Assembly: GCF_030440515.1 (NCBI RefSeq)
Contig: NZ_CP076543.1
Span: 1,426,001-1,490,000 of the forward strand
Reading direction: 5' to 3'
From: Streptomyces xanthophaeus
GTDB lineage: Bacteria > Actinomycetota > Actinomycetes > Streptomycetales > Streptomycetaceae
DNA length: 64,000 bases
Part shown: positions 24,668 through 33,118 of the stretch, piece by piece
Position numbering within the stretch: position 1 is the first letter of the stretch
How the letters are laid out: every line of letters starts with the position of its first letter
The notes under the pieces: model-generated
Told to the model about the DNA's origin: nothing
The model's database searches: none
What the model saw: the letters and a program-made list of their open reading frames with translations, nothing else
Translations under genes and position numbers: made by a program

Positions 24668-26452
24668 ATGGGGACCGAGGGGGCGAACGCCCGTCTGATC
24701 GCAGGGCGCTACCGGCTGGACGCCAAGCTCGGACGCGGTGGCATGGGCATCGTGTGGCGCGCCACCGACCTGTTGCTCGGCCGGAACGTCGCCGTCAAGG
24801 AGGTCGCGCTCGACCCCGCGCTGTCCGGGGAAGAGGCCCGGCACCAGCGTGAGCGCACGCTCCGCGAGGCACGGGCGGCCGCGCAGCTCAAGCACCCCCA
24901 CATCATCGTGGTGCACGACATCGTCGAGGACGGCGAACTCCCGTACATCGTCATGGAACTGGTCGAGGGCGGTTCCCTCGCCGACCGGCTCTCCCGGACC
25001 GGCCCGGTGGACGTCGTCGAGGCGGCCCGGATCGGGATCGCGCTGGTCGGCGCGCTGCGCACGGCGCATTCGGCCGGGGTGCTGCACCGGGACATCAAGC
25101 CGGCGAACGTCCTGCTGGAGGCGCCGGGCGGGCGGCCCGTGCTCACCGACTTCGGCATCGCGCAGGTGTCGGGCGCCACGACGCTGACCACCACCGGATC
25201 CTTCGTCGGTTCACCCGAATACACCGCGCCCGAACGGATGTCGGGGCAGACGCCGGCGGGGCCCGAGGCCGATCTGTGGTCGCTGGGCGCCCTGCTGTGC
25301 GCGGCCCTCAGCGGCGCCTCGCCCTTCCGGCGGGACTCGCTCGGCGGGATCCTGCACGCGGTGGTCTTCGACGAGATCCGGCCCCCGGAAGCGTGCGGCC
25401 CGCTGCTGCCGGTGGTGCGGGGGCTGCTGGAGCGCGATCCGGCCGGGAGAATCGGCGCGGAGCGGGCGGAGCAGATGCTGCGGGACTGCGCGGATGCGGC
25501 GGCGCAGTACACCCCGACGCGGTACGACCCGGCCCCGCACAGCCCTACGCGGTCCGCCGCGGCCCCTCAGGACTCCGCCCCGCGGACCGCGGCCCCGCAG
25601 ACCCCGGCCCCGCCCGGTCCGGCCCCGCACGCCCCGGCCCTGCCCGGTCCGGCGCAGCCCGGCGCGGCCCGCCCGGCATCCGCCCCGGAGTCCGCGCCGA
25701 CGCCGGTATCGGCCCCCGTACCGGCACCGGCGCCCGTGTCCGGGCCCGTACGCACCCCCGGGAAGCGGCGGCCGGGAGCGGCGCTGATCGCCGGTCTGCT
25801 GGTGGCCGCGATCGCCGGTGCGGGTGTGTCCGCCGCGCTGCTCATGAACAACAGGGAGCACGGCGGGCAGACGTCCACGAGCGGGGCGGCCGGCCGGCCG
25901 CAGGCACCCACTTCCGCACCCGCCTCCGCACCCACCTCTGCACCTACCTCCGCCGCGACCGGCGAGAAGATCGACACGGTCTCCCCCTCGTCCGACGACA
26001 AGCCCGCACCCGCCGGCTACCGCGTCGTCACCGATCCGCAGGGCTTCTCGCTCGCGGTCCCGCTCGGCTTCACCCGCAAGGTGGAAGGTCCGCGGATCTT
26101 CTACATGTCACCCGGTGAGACCTTCCGCATCGGAATCAAGGTGGCCGAGCCCGAGTCGGGCGGCCCGCTCGCCGTCCATCAGCGCGCCCACGCCAAGGGG
26201 CCGGGGACCAACCCCGGTTACCGTGACGCCGAGGTCGTGGCCACCTCGCAGAACGGCCGGCAGGCCGCCCTGTGGCTGTTCACCTGGGACGGCTTCTCCA
26301 CGGCCGAGGGCCCGCGGCACACCCGCGACCTGTGCTGGGAGGAGGACGGCCGCCTCTACGACGTGTGGGTGTCCTCACCGGTCCGCCAGGGCGACGAGGC
26401 CCGCGGCTACTTCGACACCGCGGTGCGGACCTTCGTGCGCACCGGCGGCTGA
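24668..26452 (+). CDS. Membrane Ser/Thr protein kinase (PknB-type) with extracellular domain
   Basis: 594 residues. Kinase domain at residues 14-275: glycine loop LGRGGMGIV, ATP lysine K44 in VAVKEV, catalytic HRD (140-142) in HRDIKPANVLL, and DFG (161-163). Then a long Pro/Ala linker (about 275-370), one membrane span (ALIAGLLVAAIAGAGVSAALL, about 380-400), a second Ser/Thr/Ala/Pro-rich stalk and an extracellular domain of about 150 residues ending in FVRTGG, with two-strand repeats such as YRVVTDPQGFSLAVPLGF. The outside domain is not PASTA. A start 18 bases upstream is possible. Confidence 0.9.
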   Translation: MGTEGANARLIAGRYRLDAKLGRGGMGIVWRATDLLLGRNVAVKEVALDPALSGEEARHQRERTLREARAAAQLKHPHIIVVHDIVEDGELPYIVMELVEGGSLADRLSRTGPVDVVEAARIGIALVGALRTAHSAGVLHRDIKPANVLLEAPGGRPVLTDFGIAQVSGATTLTTTGSFVGSPEYTAPERMSGQTPAGPEADLWSLGALLCAALSGASPFRRDSLGGILHAVVFDEIRPPEACGPLLPVVRGLLERDPAGRIGAERAEQMLRDCADAAAQYTPTRYDPAPHSPTRSAAAPQDSAPRTAAPQTPAPPGPAPHAPALPGPAQPGAARPASAPESAPTPVSAPVPAPAPVSGPVRTPGKRRPGAALIAGLLVAAIAGAGVSAALLMNNREHGGQTSTSGAAGRPQAPTSAPASAPTSAPTSAATGEKIDTVSPSSDDKPAPAGYRVVTDPQGFSLAVPLGFTRKVEGPRIFYMSPGETFRIGIKVAEPESGGPLAVHQRAHAKGPGTNPGYRDAEVVATSQNGRQAALWLFTWDGFSTAEGPRHTRDLCWEEDGRLYDVWVSSPVRQGDEARGYFDTAVRTFVRTGG

Positions 26453-26593
26453 CACCCGCCGCCGCGCTCCGGTTCACCCGCCAGGCGCAGCCCACCACGC
26501 CACCAGCTCCTCCCCCGCTCCATGATCGGGGGAGCGGACCGGCGGACCCTCTCAGGGATGGTGGCGGATGGAACCGGACAGCCGAGGCACCCG

Positions 26594-28138
26594 TTGAGCA
26601 CGGCTCCCCCGGCCCCCGCCGATCCGGCTCCGTCCCCGGCCCCGGAGGAGCCCGCGGGCAAGGGCTTCAGCTTTCCGAGCGCGCTGACCGTTCTGGCTGC
26701 GGTCACGGTGGCGGTCTGGCTGCTGGCCTTCTTCGTCCCGGCCGGCCGGTACGACCGCAACGCCGACGGTGCCCCCGTCTCCGGCACCTACCACCAGGTA
26801 CCGGACACCCAGAGCTTCACCGACCGCCTGAACGACCTCTTCCTCGCCCCCGTCAACGGCCTCTACGGCATCCGGGACGAGAAGACGGGCGAGGTCGGCC
26901 CCACCTTCAGCGGCGAGCTGTACGGCAGCGCGGGCGTCTTCCTCTTCGTCCTCGCCATCGGCGCGTTCATCACCGTCGTCTTCGCCACCGGCGCCCTCGA
27001 CCGCGGCATCGCCCGCCTCGCCCACCGGCTGCGCGACCGCGGCACCCTGCTGATCGCCGCCGTGATGCTGGTCTTCTCCGTCCTCGGCACCGTGGAGGGC
27101 TTCGCGGAGGAGACCCTCGGCTTCTACGGTCTGCTGGTGCCGATGATGCTGGCCCTCGGCTACGACCGGATGGTCGCCGTCGGCACGGCCATCCTGGGGG
27201 CGGGGATCGGTGTCCTGTGCTCCACCGTGAACCCCTTCGCGACCGGCGTGGCCTCGGCCGCCGCCGACATCTCGCTGGGCGACGGCATCGCACTGCGCTT
27301 CGCGATGTGGGTGGTCCTGACGGCCGTGACCATCCTCTACGTCGTCCGGTACGCGAAGCGCGTCGAGAGGGACCCGGCCAGGTCCGTGTGCGGGTTCCTC
27401 CCGGGCGACCGGGAGCAGAAGGCGACAGGAGCCGAGGAGGCGGCTCCGGAACTGACCCGGCTGCACCGGCTGGTACTGGTCCTGGTCACCGTGGTCTTCG
27501 CCTTCATGATCTTCTCGGTGGTCCCCTGGGCCGGCGCACTCACCGGCGAGGCGGACGCGGCCCCGTACGCCTGGGAACTGGGCTGGTCCTTCCCGGAGCT
27601 CTCGGCGCTGTTCCTGTGTGCCGCGGTGCTGGTGGGTCTGGTGGCACGGATGGGGGAGGCGAAGATCAGCGCCACGATCGTCCAGGGCGCCGCGGACTTC
27701 ATCTCCCCGGCCCTGGTCATCATGCTGGCGCGCGGGGTCACCGTCATCATGAACAACTCCAGGATCACCGACACCGTCCTGCACTCCATCGAGGACGTGG
27801 TGAAGGGCACCTCGTCCGGGCTCTTCGCGGTGATCGTCTTCCTGGTCAACCTCCCGCTGGCCTTCCTGATCCCCTCCACCTCCGGCCACGCCACGCTCGT
27901 CATGCCCATCCTGGCCCCGCTCGCCGACTTCGCGGGCGTCTCCCGGGCGCTGGTGGTCACGGCCTGGCAGTCGGCCAGCGGCTGGATGAACCTGTGGGTC
28001 CCCACCTCGGCCGTGACCATCGGCGGTGTGGCCCTGGCCAAGGTCGGCTACGACAAGTACCTGCGGTTCGTCTGGCCCCTGCTGGCCATCCTCCTCGTGC
28101 TGATCTGCGGCTTCCTGGCCCTGGGCGCAACCATGTGA
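26594..28138 (+). CDS. YfcC-family / C4-dicarboxylate-type anion carrier
   Basis: About 514 residues from a TTG with GAGG at good spacing; ATG codons at 26522 or 26558 are in frame but badly placed for ribosome binding. Roughly 12 membrane spans, with YfcC-type signatures: LAAVTVAVWLLAFFVPAGRYDR near the start, GTVEGFAEETLGFYGLLVPMMLALGYDRM, STVNPFATGVAS, and LIPSTSGHATLVMPILAPL. Members are secondary transporters linked to short-chain fatty acid or amino-acid uptake. Followed at short distance by a two-component system. Confidence 0.88.
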   Translation: MSTAPPAPADPAPSPAPEEPAGKGFSFPSALTVLAAVTVAVWLLAFFVPAGRYDRNADGAPVSGTYHQVPDTQSFTDRLNDLFLAPVNGLYGIRDEKTGEVGPTFSGELYGSAGVFLFVLAIGAFITVVFATGALDRGIARLAHRLRDRGTLLIAAVMLVFSVLGTVEGFAEETLGFYGLLVPMMLALGYDRMVAVGTAILGAGIGVLCSTVNPFATGVASAAADISLGDGIALRFAMWVVLTAVTILYVVRYAKRVERDPARSVCGFLPGDREQKATGAEEAAPELTRLHRLVLVLVTVVFAFMIFSVVPWAGALTGEADAAPYAWELGWSFPELSALFLCAAVLVGLVARMGEAKISATIVQGAADFISPALVIMLARGVTVIMNNSRITDTVLHSIEDVVKGTSSGLFAVIVFLVNLPLAFLIPSTSGHATLVMPILAPLADFAGVSRALVVTAWQSASGWMNLWVPTSAVTIGGVALAKVGYDKYLRFVWPLLAILLVLICGFLALGATM

Positions 28139-28196
28139 CGGCACGTCATCGCCCCGCAGGGATCAGGGCCCGACGTCTCACCTAGGCTGGGGAGAC

Positions 28197-29507
28197 ATGT
28201 CCGACTCCCCGCCCCTCCCCCGATCCGCCGACCCGCCACCGGTCGCCGTCCTCGCCGCGATACGCCGGCCGCTGCGCTTCCTCGGCTCGTGGTGGCCCTG
28301 GCGGTGCTGGGCGTACCTGGGCAGCGGGTTCCTCATCGGCTATCCCGTACTGGTCGTCCTCGTCCTGCTCCTCGGGTTCGGGGTGGCGCTGGCGGCCGTC
28401 GGAATCGGGCTGCTGCTCCTGCTGGGCGCCGTCGTCGCCGTGGTACCGCTGGGGGCGCTGGAGCGGTGGCGGCTGCGGTGGGTGGAGCCCGAGCCCGTGC
28501 CGGACCCGCGCTCCTCCCTCGCCGGGGCCGGTGCCGCGGCCTGGCTGCGGACCCGGCTGCGTGAGCGGGCCACCTGGCGGGAGTTCGCGTACGCCGTCCT
28601 GCTCGGGCCGGTCTTCGGGGCGGCCGGGTTCGCCGTGGTCACGCTGCTGGCCTTCGCCCTGATCCTCGTCGCGACCCCGGCGATCGTGTGGGCCATCGCC
28701 CCGGACACGGTGATGCTGATCCCCGGCCGGCCTGTCTCCGGGCCGCTGGAGGCCCTGGGCGGCACGGCCGTCGGACTGGCCGGGACGGTGGTGGCGGCGT
28801 ACGCGGGTGCCCTGCTCGCCGGGGCCCAGGTGAAAACCGCCCGGCTGCTGCTCGGACCTCGTGTGGAGGCCGACCGGATCCTGGAGCTCACCCGCTCCCG
28901 GGTGCGCCTGGTCGACGCCTTCGAAGCCGAACGGCGGCGCATCGAGCGGGACTTGCACGACGGTGCGCAGCAGCAGCTGGTCGCCCTCAGCATGACCCTG
29001 GGCCTCGCCGAGCTGGAACTGCGCGCCATCCCGCAGGCGGCCGAAGCCGCCGCCCTGGTGGCCCGGGGGCGCGGTGAGGCCAAGGTCGCCCTGGAGCAAC
29101 TGCGCGACCTCGTAAGGGGTATCCACCCGCAGGTCCTGACCGACCACGGGCTCGCGGCGGCCGTCGCCGAGGTGGCCCTGCGCCATCCCGTACCGGTGAC
29201 CGTGGACCTCGACGTGCCCCGGCTGGCCGAACCCGTCGAGATCACGGCGTACTTCACCGTCACCGAGGCGCTCGCCAACGCGGCCAAGCACAGCGGTGCC
29301 TCGCGCGTCGCCGTCGTCGGTAAGGTCGAAGGTGACCGGCTCACTCTCACCGTCACCGACGACGGCCGCGGCGGCGCCGATCCCGGCGCGGGAGCGGGCC
29401 TGGCGGGCCTCGCGGACAGGGTGGCGATGTTGAAGGGCAGGCTGGTGGTGTCCAGTCCGGTGGGCGGACCGACCCGACTCCGGGTGGAGGTCCCGTGCTC
29501 CGGCTGA
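28197..29507 (+). CDS. Sensor histidine kinase (HisKA_3 / LuxR-type partner)
   Basis: 436 residues. N-terminal membrane region (about 40-220) with paired hydrophobic spans. The phosphoacceptor box is ERRRIERDLHDGAQQQL (His near residue 258), typical of HisKA_3 kinases, followed by an HATPase domain with N-box EALANAAKHSGAS and G-box DDGRGGADPG. The long cytoplasmic loop between spans (RWVEPEPVPDPR) has no recognised sensor fold. It overlaps the response-regulator gene by 13 bases, so both are coupled. Confidence 0.92.
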   Translation: MSDSPPLPRSADPPPVAVLAAIRRPLRFLGSWWPWRCWAYLGSGFLIGYPVLVVLVLLLGFGVALAAVGIGLLLLLGAVVAVVPLGALERWRLRWVEPEPVPDPRSSLAGAGAAAWLRTRLRERATWREFAYAVLLGPVFGAAGFAVVTLLAFALILVATPAIVWAIAPDTVMLIPGRPVSGPLEALGGTAVGLAGTVVAAYAGALLAGAQVKTARLLLGPRVEADRILELTRSRVRLVDAFEAERRRIERDLHDGAQQQLVALSMTLGLAELELRAIPQAAEAAALVARGRGEAKVALEQLRDLVRGIHPQVLTDHGLAAAVAEVALRHPVPVTVDLDVPRLAEPVEITAYFTVTEALANAAKHSGASRVAVVGKVEGDRLTLTVTDDGRGGADPGAGAGLAGLADRVAMLKGRLVVSSPVGGPTRLRVEVPCSG

Positions 29508-30154
29508 TCCTCGCCGAGGACTCCGTACTGCTGCGCGCGGGGCTGACGGAACTCCTCACCCGGGGCGGGCACCAGGTCCTCGCCGCCGTCGGGAGCGCCG
29601 AGGAGCTCGTGCGGGCGGTGGAGGCGCAGCGGCCGGACGCCGTGGTGACGGATGTGCGGATGCCGCCCGGCTTCCGCGACGAGGGCCTGCGGGCCGCACT
29701 CGAACTCCGCTCCCGGGACGCCACGTTGCCCGTGCTCGTGCTCTCGCAGTACGTGGCCACGGCCTACGCCACGCAGTTGCTCACGGGCGCCTCGGCGGCC
29801 GGGCTGGGCTATCTCCTCAAGGACCGGGTCGGCGAGGTGGCCGAGTTCCTCGACGCCCTCCAGCAGGTCGCCGAGGGCCGTACGGTCATCGACCCGGAAG
29901 TGGTACGGGTCCTGCTCAGCCGGCAGTCCGAGGAGCGGCCGCTGGCCCGGCTGACCCCGCGCGAGCGGGAGGTGCTGACCCTGATGGCCTCGGGGCTCAA
30001 CAACCAGGCCCTGGCGGCACGGCTGTTCATCACCGAGGCCGCCGTCGTCAAACACGCGTCCAGCATCTTCATGAAGCTCGACCTGGACGCCACCGAGGGC
30101 AACCGCCGGGTCCTGGCGGTCCTGGCCCACCTGGCGGGCCAGGACACCTCCTGA
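29495..30154 (+). CDS. NarL/LuxR-type response regulator
   Basis: 219 residues from GTG, overlapping the kinase gene. Receiver domain with acidic D9 and phospho-acceptor D53 in VVTDVRMPP, K109 in YLLKDRVGE. LuxR-type HTH at about 148-215 (LTPREREVLTLMASGLNNQALAARLFITEAAVVKHASSIF). It is the cognate partner of the overlapping histidine kinase. The upstream YfcC-type carrier is a plausible target. Confidence 0.93.
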   Translation: MLRLILAEDSVLLRAGLTELLTRGGHQVLAAVGSAEELVRAVEAQRPDAVVTDVRMPPGFRDEGLRAALELRSRDATLPVLVLSQYVATAYATQLLTGASAAGLGYLLKDRVGEVAEFLDALQQVAEGRTVIDPEVVRVLLSRQSEERPLARLTPREREVLTLMASGLNNQALAARLFITEAAVVKHASSIFMKLDLDATEGNRRVLAVLAHLAGQDTS

Positions 30155-30227
30155 GGGCTGTCCCGCATCCGGTGCCGGGCAGGCGCGCAGCCACGCCCGG
30201 TACGGGCGGTGTCAGCTGCTGGACCCG

Positions 30228-30521
30228 GTGCTCGTGTTCGACGCCCGCCCGGGGAAGGTTGCCGCGGAGGTGTCTCCACCCGTCGACGCGGCCGACGAAT
30301 TCCAGGTGCTGCTGCTCGGGACCGACTGCGTCCACCCGGAACGCGAGGCAGTGAGGACCGTCTTCGCCGCACATGCCTCCGCGTTGCGCGCGTTGCCGGA
30401 GGGCGAGACCCTTCCGGACGGACTGATCAGTTCGGACGGTCGCGCGTGCCTGCTCCGGGCTGTGGGACCACGTCGATACCCCTGCTCACTCCCCGCGGCC
30501 GGAGCGGGGCGCCGGTCCTGA
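30228..30521 (+). CDS. Small uncertain ORF overlapping the kinase-transporter gene
   Basis: 97 codons from GTG. The first 80 residues are compositionally normal (DAADEFQVLLLGTDCVHPE, then EREAVRTVFAAHASALRALPEG) and read like a real globular fragment, but the last 95 bases overlap the opposite-strand kinase-MFS gene. It may be a remnant or a genuine small gene with a shorter end. No family recognised. Confidence 0.3.
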   Translation: MLVFDARPGKVAAEVSPPVDAADEFQVLLLGTDCVHPEREAVRTVFAAHASALRALPEGETLPDGLISSDGRACLLRAVGPRRYPCSLPAAGAGRRS

Positions 30522-33078
30522 TCAGCAGGGCGGTCGGCAGGGCCGCGAGCAGGAGGACGCCGACCGCGCACCAGAGGGTGGTGGTGTAGGAGGCGAGCAG
30601 CCGGGCGAACACGTCGGTGTCGTCCGAGACCTGGCTCATGCGGTTCATGAGGACGGTGCCGAGCACCGCGCCGCCGATCGACTGCCCCAGATGGTGGGCC
30701 GCGCCCAGGGCCGCCGAGGCCGCACCCGTGTGCTGCGGGGCCACTCCGGCGGTCGCGATGGCGTAGAGCGGGACGAGGGTCAGGCCCAGGCCGATGCCGG
30801 TGAGCAGCATGCCCGGCAGCACCCCGATCGTGTACGTGGCGGCGCCGCCCACACCGGCCAGCAGGGCCAGACCGAGGGCCGTGACCAACAGGCCCGGCAG
30901 GATCAGGACGCGCGGCGCGAGGCGGGGCAGCAGGCGCGCGGAGACCTGGGTGGCGGCCACGAGGGCCGCGGCGGCCAGGGGCAGATGGGCCGTACCGGAC
31001 ACGCCCGGGCCCTCGCCGCGGATCTGCTGGGCGAAGAAGCCCAGGGCCGGGAGGAGGGCGACCACGGCGACGCCGGTGCAGAGGAGGACCAGGAGGGCGG
31101 CGAGGCGGCTGCGGTCGGCGAGGACGTACGCCGGGAGCAGCGGGCCGGACGTCCGGGTCTGCCACCACAGGAAGGCGGCGAGCAGCACGATGCCGCCCAC
31201 GATCAGCGACAGGCTCAGGGCGAGGCTCCAGCCGACCGTCTCGACCTCGGCGAGGCCGTAGGTCAGGGCGGCGGATCCCGCCGTGCCGAGGAGTACGCCG
31301 AGTCCGTCGAACCGGGCGCCGGTGCGGCCCGGACGGCCGGGCAGCAGGGTGAGCGCGCCGATCAGGGCGAGCACGGCGAACGGAACGACCGACCACAGGG
31401 CCCAGCGCCAGTCCAGGGTCTCGGCGAGCCACCCGCCGGTGAACACGCCGAGCGTACCGCCGCCCGCGGCGACCGCCGTGTAGATCCCGAAGGCCCGGCC
31501 GCGTTCGCGCGGGTCGGTGAATCCGGTGGCAACCAGGGACAGCGCGGCCGGGACGAGCAGGGCGGCGAAGGCGCCCTGCAGGGCACGGGAGGTGATCAGC
31601 AGCCCGGAGCTGTCGGCGGCGCCGCCGAGTACGGCGGCCACCGCGCATCCGATCAGGCCGGTCACCAGCATCCGCCGGGCCCCGAGCAGGTCGACGAGGT
31701 GCCCGCCGAGCAGCAGCAGTCCGCCGAGGGCGACCAGGTAGGCGCTGAAGACCGGACCGAGGCCGTCGTAGCCGAGGCTGAATTCGGCATGGATCCGCGG
31801 TCCGAGCAGGTTGAACTGCGCCGCTTCGACCAGCACCAGCAGCTGTGTCAGGGCGAGGACCGCGAGGCCCCACCAGCGCCTCGGGTGCGGGGGCGCGGGG
31901 AGGGGCGGGTCGCCGGGGACGGTGCCCGGGGGCGGGCCGAATCCGTCCGCGGGACCGAAGTGGCCGGGGGCCGTGGGGGCGTACGCGGGCGGCGGAGGCG
32001 GTGTCCGGTACGGGGAGGCGTCCTGCCGGGACTGCGGCGGCACGAGGCGGGGATCCGACGTCTTCTCGACGGGCGTCTTCTCGACGGGGCTCTTCTCTGC
32101 GGGGGTCTTCTCTGCGGGCGTCTCTTCGACCGGGGCCCCGCCGACGGCTCCCGCTCCGGCTCCGGCTCCTACGGGTGACGCCGGGGCGTAGTCCAGCAAC
32201 TGCGCCGCATGTCGGCCCAGTTGGGCCAGCACCTTGCCGGGGAGCCATTCCCCATCGACGTCCGCCGCCGTACGCTCCGCCACCTCATCGGGGGTGGGCC
32301 GCCGGGCCGGGTCCTTGTGCAGGCACGCGCCGACGAGGCCGGCCAGCGAATCCGGAACCCCGGTCAGGTCCGCCTCGTCCTCGGCGACCCGGAAGAGGTG
32401 GGCGTTCAGACCGGTGTCCTTGGCGCCGAAGAGCATGCGCCCCGTGGCGGCGTACACGAGGACTGCACCGAGGCAGAAGACATCGCTGGCGGGGGTCAGT
32501 TCGAGACCGCGGACCTGTTCCGGGGACATGAACCCCGGCGAACCGATCAGCATGCCGGTGCGGGTGTGCAGGCTGTCCCCGGTCAGGCTGTCCATCGCCC
32601 GCGCGATGCCGAAGTCGATGACGCGGGGCCCGTCGACGGTGACGAGCACGTTGGAGGGCTTCAGGTCGCGGTGGATCAGACCCGCCTCGTGCACGGCCCG
32701 CAGGGCGAGGGCGAGCCGGTTGGCGAGGGTCCGCACCGAATCCTCGGGCAGCGGACCGAACTGCCGGGCGACCACGGTCTGCAGGTCGGGCCCCGGGATG
32801 TACTGGGTCGCCACCCAGGGCACGGCGGCCTCGGTGTCGGCGTCGAGCACCGCCGCCGTCCAGCTGCCGCCCACCCGCCGCGCGGCGGCCACCTCGCGGG
32901 CGAACCTCCGGCGGAATTCCGGGTTCCCGGCGAACTCCGTCTGGACCACTTTCACGGCAACGGTACGGCCGCCCTCGGAGCGGCCCAGATAGACCAGTCC
33001 CATGCCACCCGCACCCAGCCGGGCGATCAGGCGGTACGGTCCAATACGGCTCGGGTCTTCGGCGATCAGCTGATCCAC
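30427..33078 (-). CDS. Ser/Thr protein kinase fused to an MFS (DHA2-type) transporter
   Basis: 883 residues in one uninterrupted frame. Residues 12-270 are a full kinase domain: LGAGGMGLVYLG, K43 in VAVKVV, HRD 136-138 in HRDLKPSN, DFG 155-157 and an SPEQ activation-segment end. A 130-residue linker follows, with repeated T-P-A/V-E-K units and Pro-rich sequence. From about residue 405 to 870 lies an MFS transporter with some 14 spans and motif A GGHLVDLLGARRML. It joins a regulator and a carrier normally separate. The GTG is preferred over a TTG 27 bases upstream because the kinase homology begins here. The gene ahead of it on the same strand (33119-34426) may be co-transcribed. Confidence 0.88.
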   Translation of the reverse strand: MDQLIAEDPSRIGPYRLIARLGAGGMGLVYLGRSEGGRTVAVKVVQTEFAGNPEFRRRFAREVAAARRVGGSWTAAVLDADTEAAVPWVATQYIPGPDLQTVVARQFGPLPEDSVRTLANRLALALRAVHEAGLIHRDLKPSNVLVTVDGPRVIDFGIARAMDSLTGDSLHTRTGMLIGSPGFMSPEQVRGLELTPASDVFCLGAVLVYAATGRMLFGAKDTGLNAHLFRVAEDEADLTGVPDSLAGLVGACLHKDPARRPTPDEVAERTAADVDGEWLPGKVLAQLGRHAAQLLDYAPASPVGAGAGAGAVGGAPVEETPAEKTPAEKSPVEKTPVEKTSDPRLVPPQSRQDASPYRTPPPPPAYAPTAPGHFGPADGFGPPPGTVPGDPPLPAPPHPRRWWGLAVLALTQLLVLVEAAQFNLLGPRIHAEFSLGYDGLGPVFSAYLVALGGLLLLGGHLVDLLGARRMLVTGLIGCAVAAVLGGAADSSGLLITSRALQGAFAALLVPAALSLVATGFTDPRERGRAFGIYTAVAAGGGTLGVFTGGWLAETLDWRWALWSVVPFAVLALIGALTLLPGRPGRTGARFDGLGVLLGTAGSAALTYGLAEVETVGWSLALSLSLIVGGIVLLAAFLWWQTRTSGPLLPAYVLADRSRLAALLVLLCTGVAVVALLPALGFFAQQIRGEGPGVSGTAHLPLAAAALVAATQVSARLLPRLAPRVLILPGLLVTALGLALLAGVGGAATYTIGVLPGMLLTGIGLGLTLVPLYAIATAGVAPQHTGAASAALGAAHHLGQSIGGAVLGTVLMNRMSQVSDDTDVFARLLASYTTTLWCAVGVLLLAALPTALLIRTGAPLRPRGVSRGIDVVPQPGAGTRDRPN

Positions 33079-33086
33079 GGACCGAA

Positions 33087-33103
33087 GGATAGTGCAACTA
33101 TCC
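33087..33103. promoter_or_regulatory. Palindrome GGATAGT-GCA-ACTATCC
   Basis: A perfect 7-bp inverted repeat nine bases upstream of the kinase-MFS start (minus strand). It is AT-richer than the surroundings and has no T tract, so an operator or promoter element is more likely than a terminator. Confidence 0.5.
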
Positions 33104-33118
33104 AATGTGCGGGGACCA

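Noticed and set aside
30172..30427. Conserved gene between the response regulator and the kinase-transporter
   Set aside because: Only a short frame overlapping the opposite-strand gene exists; kept as a low-confidence feature.
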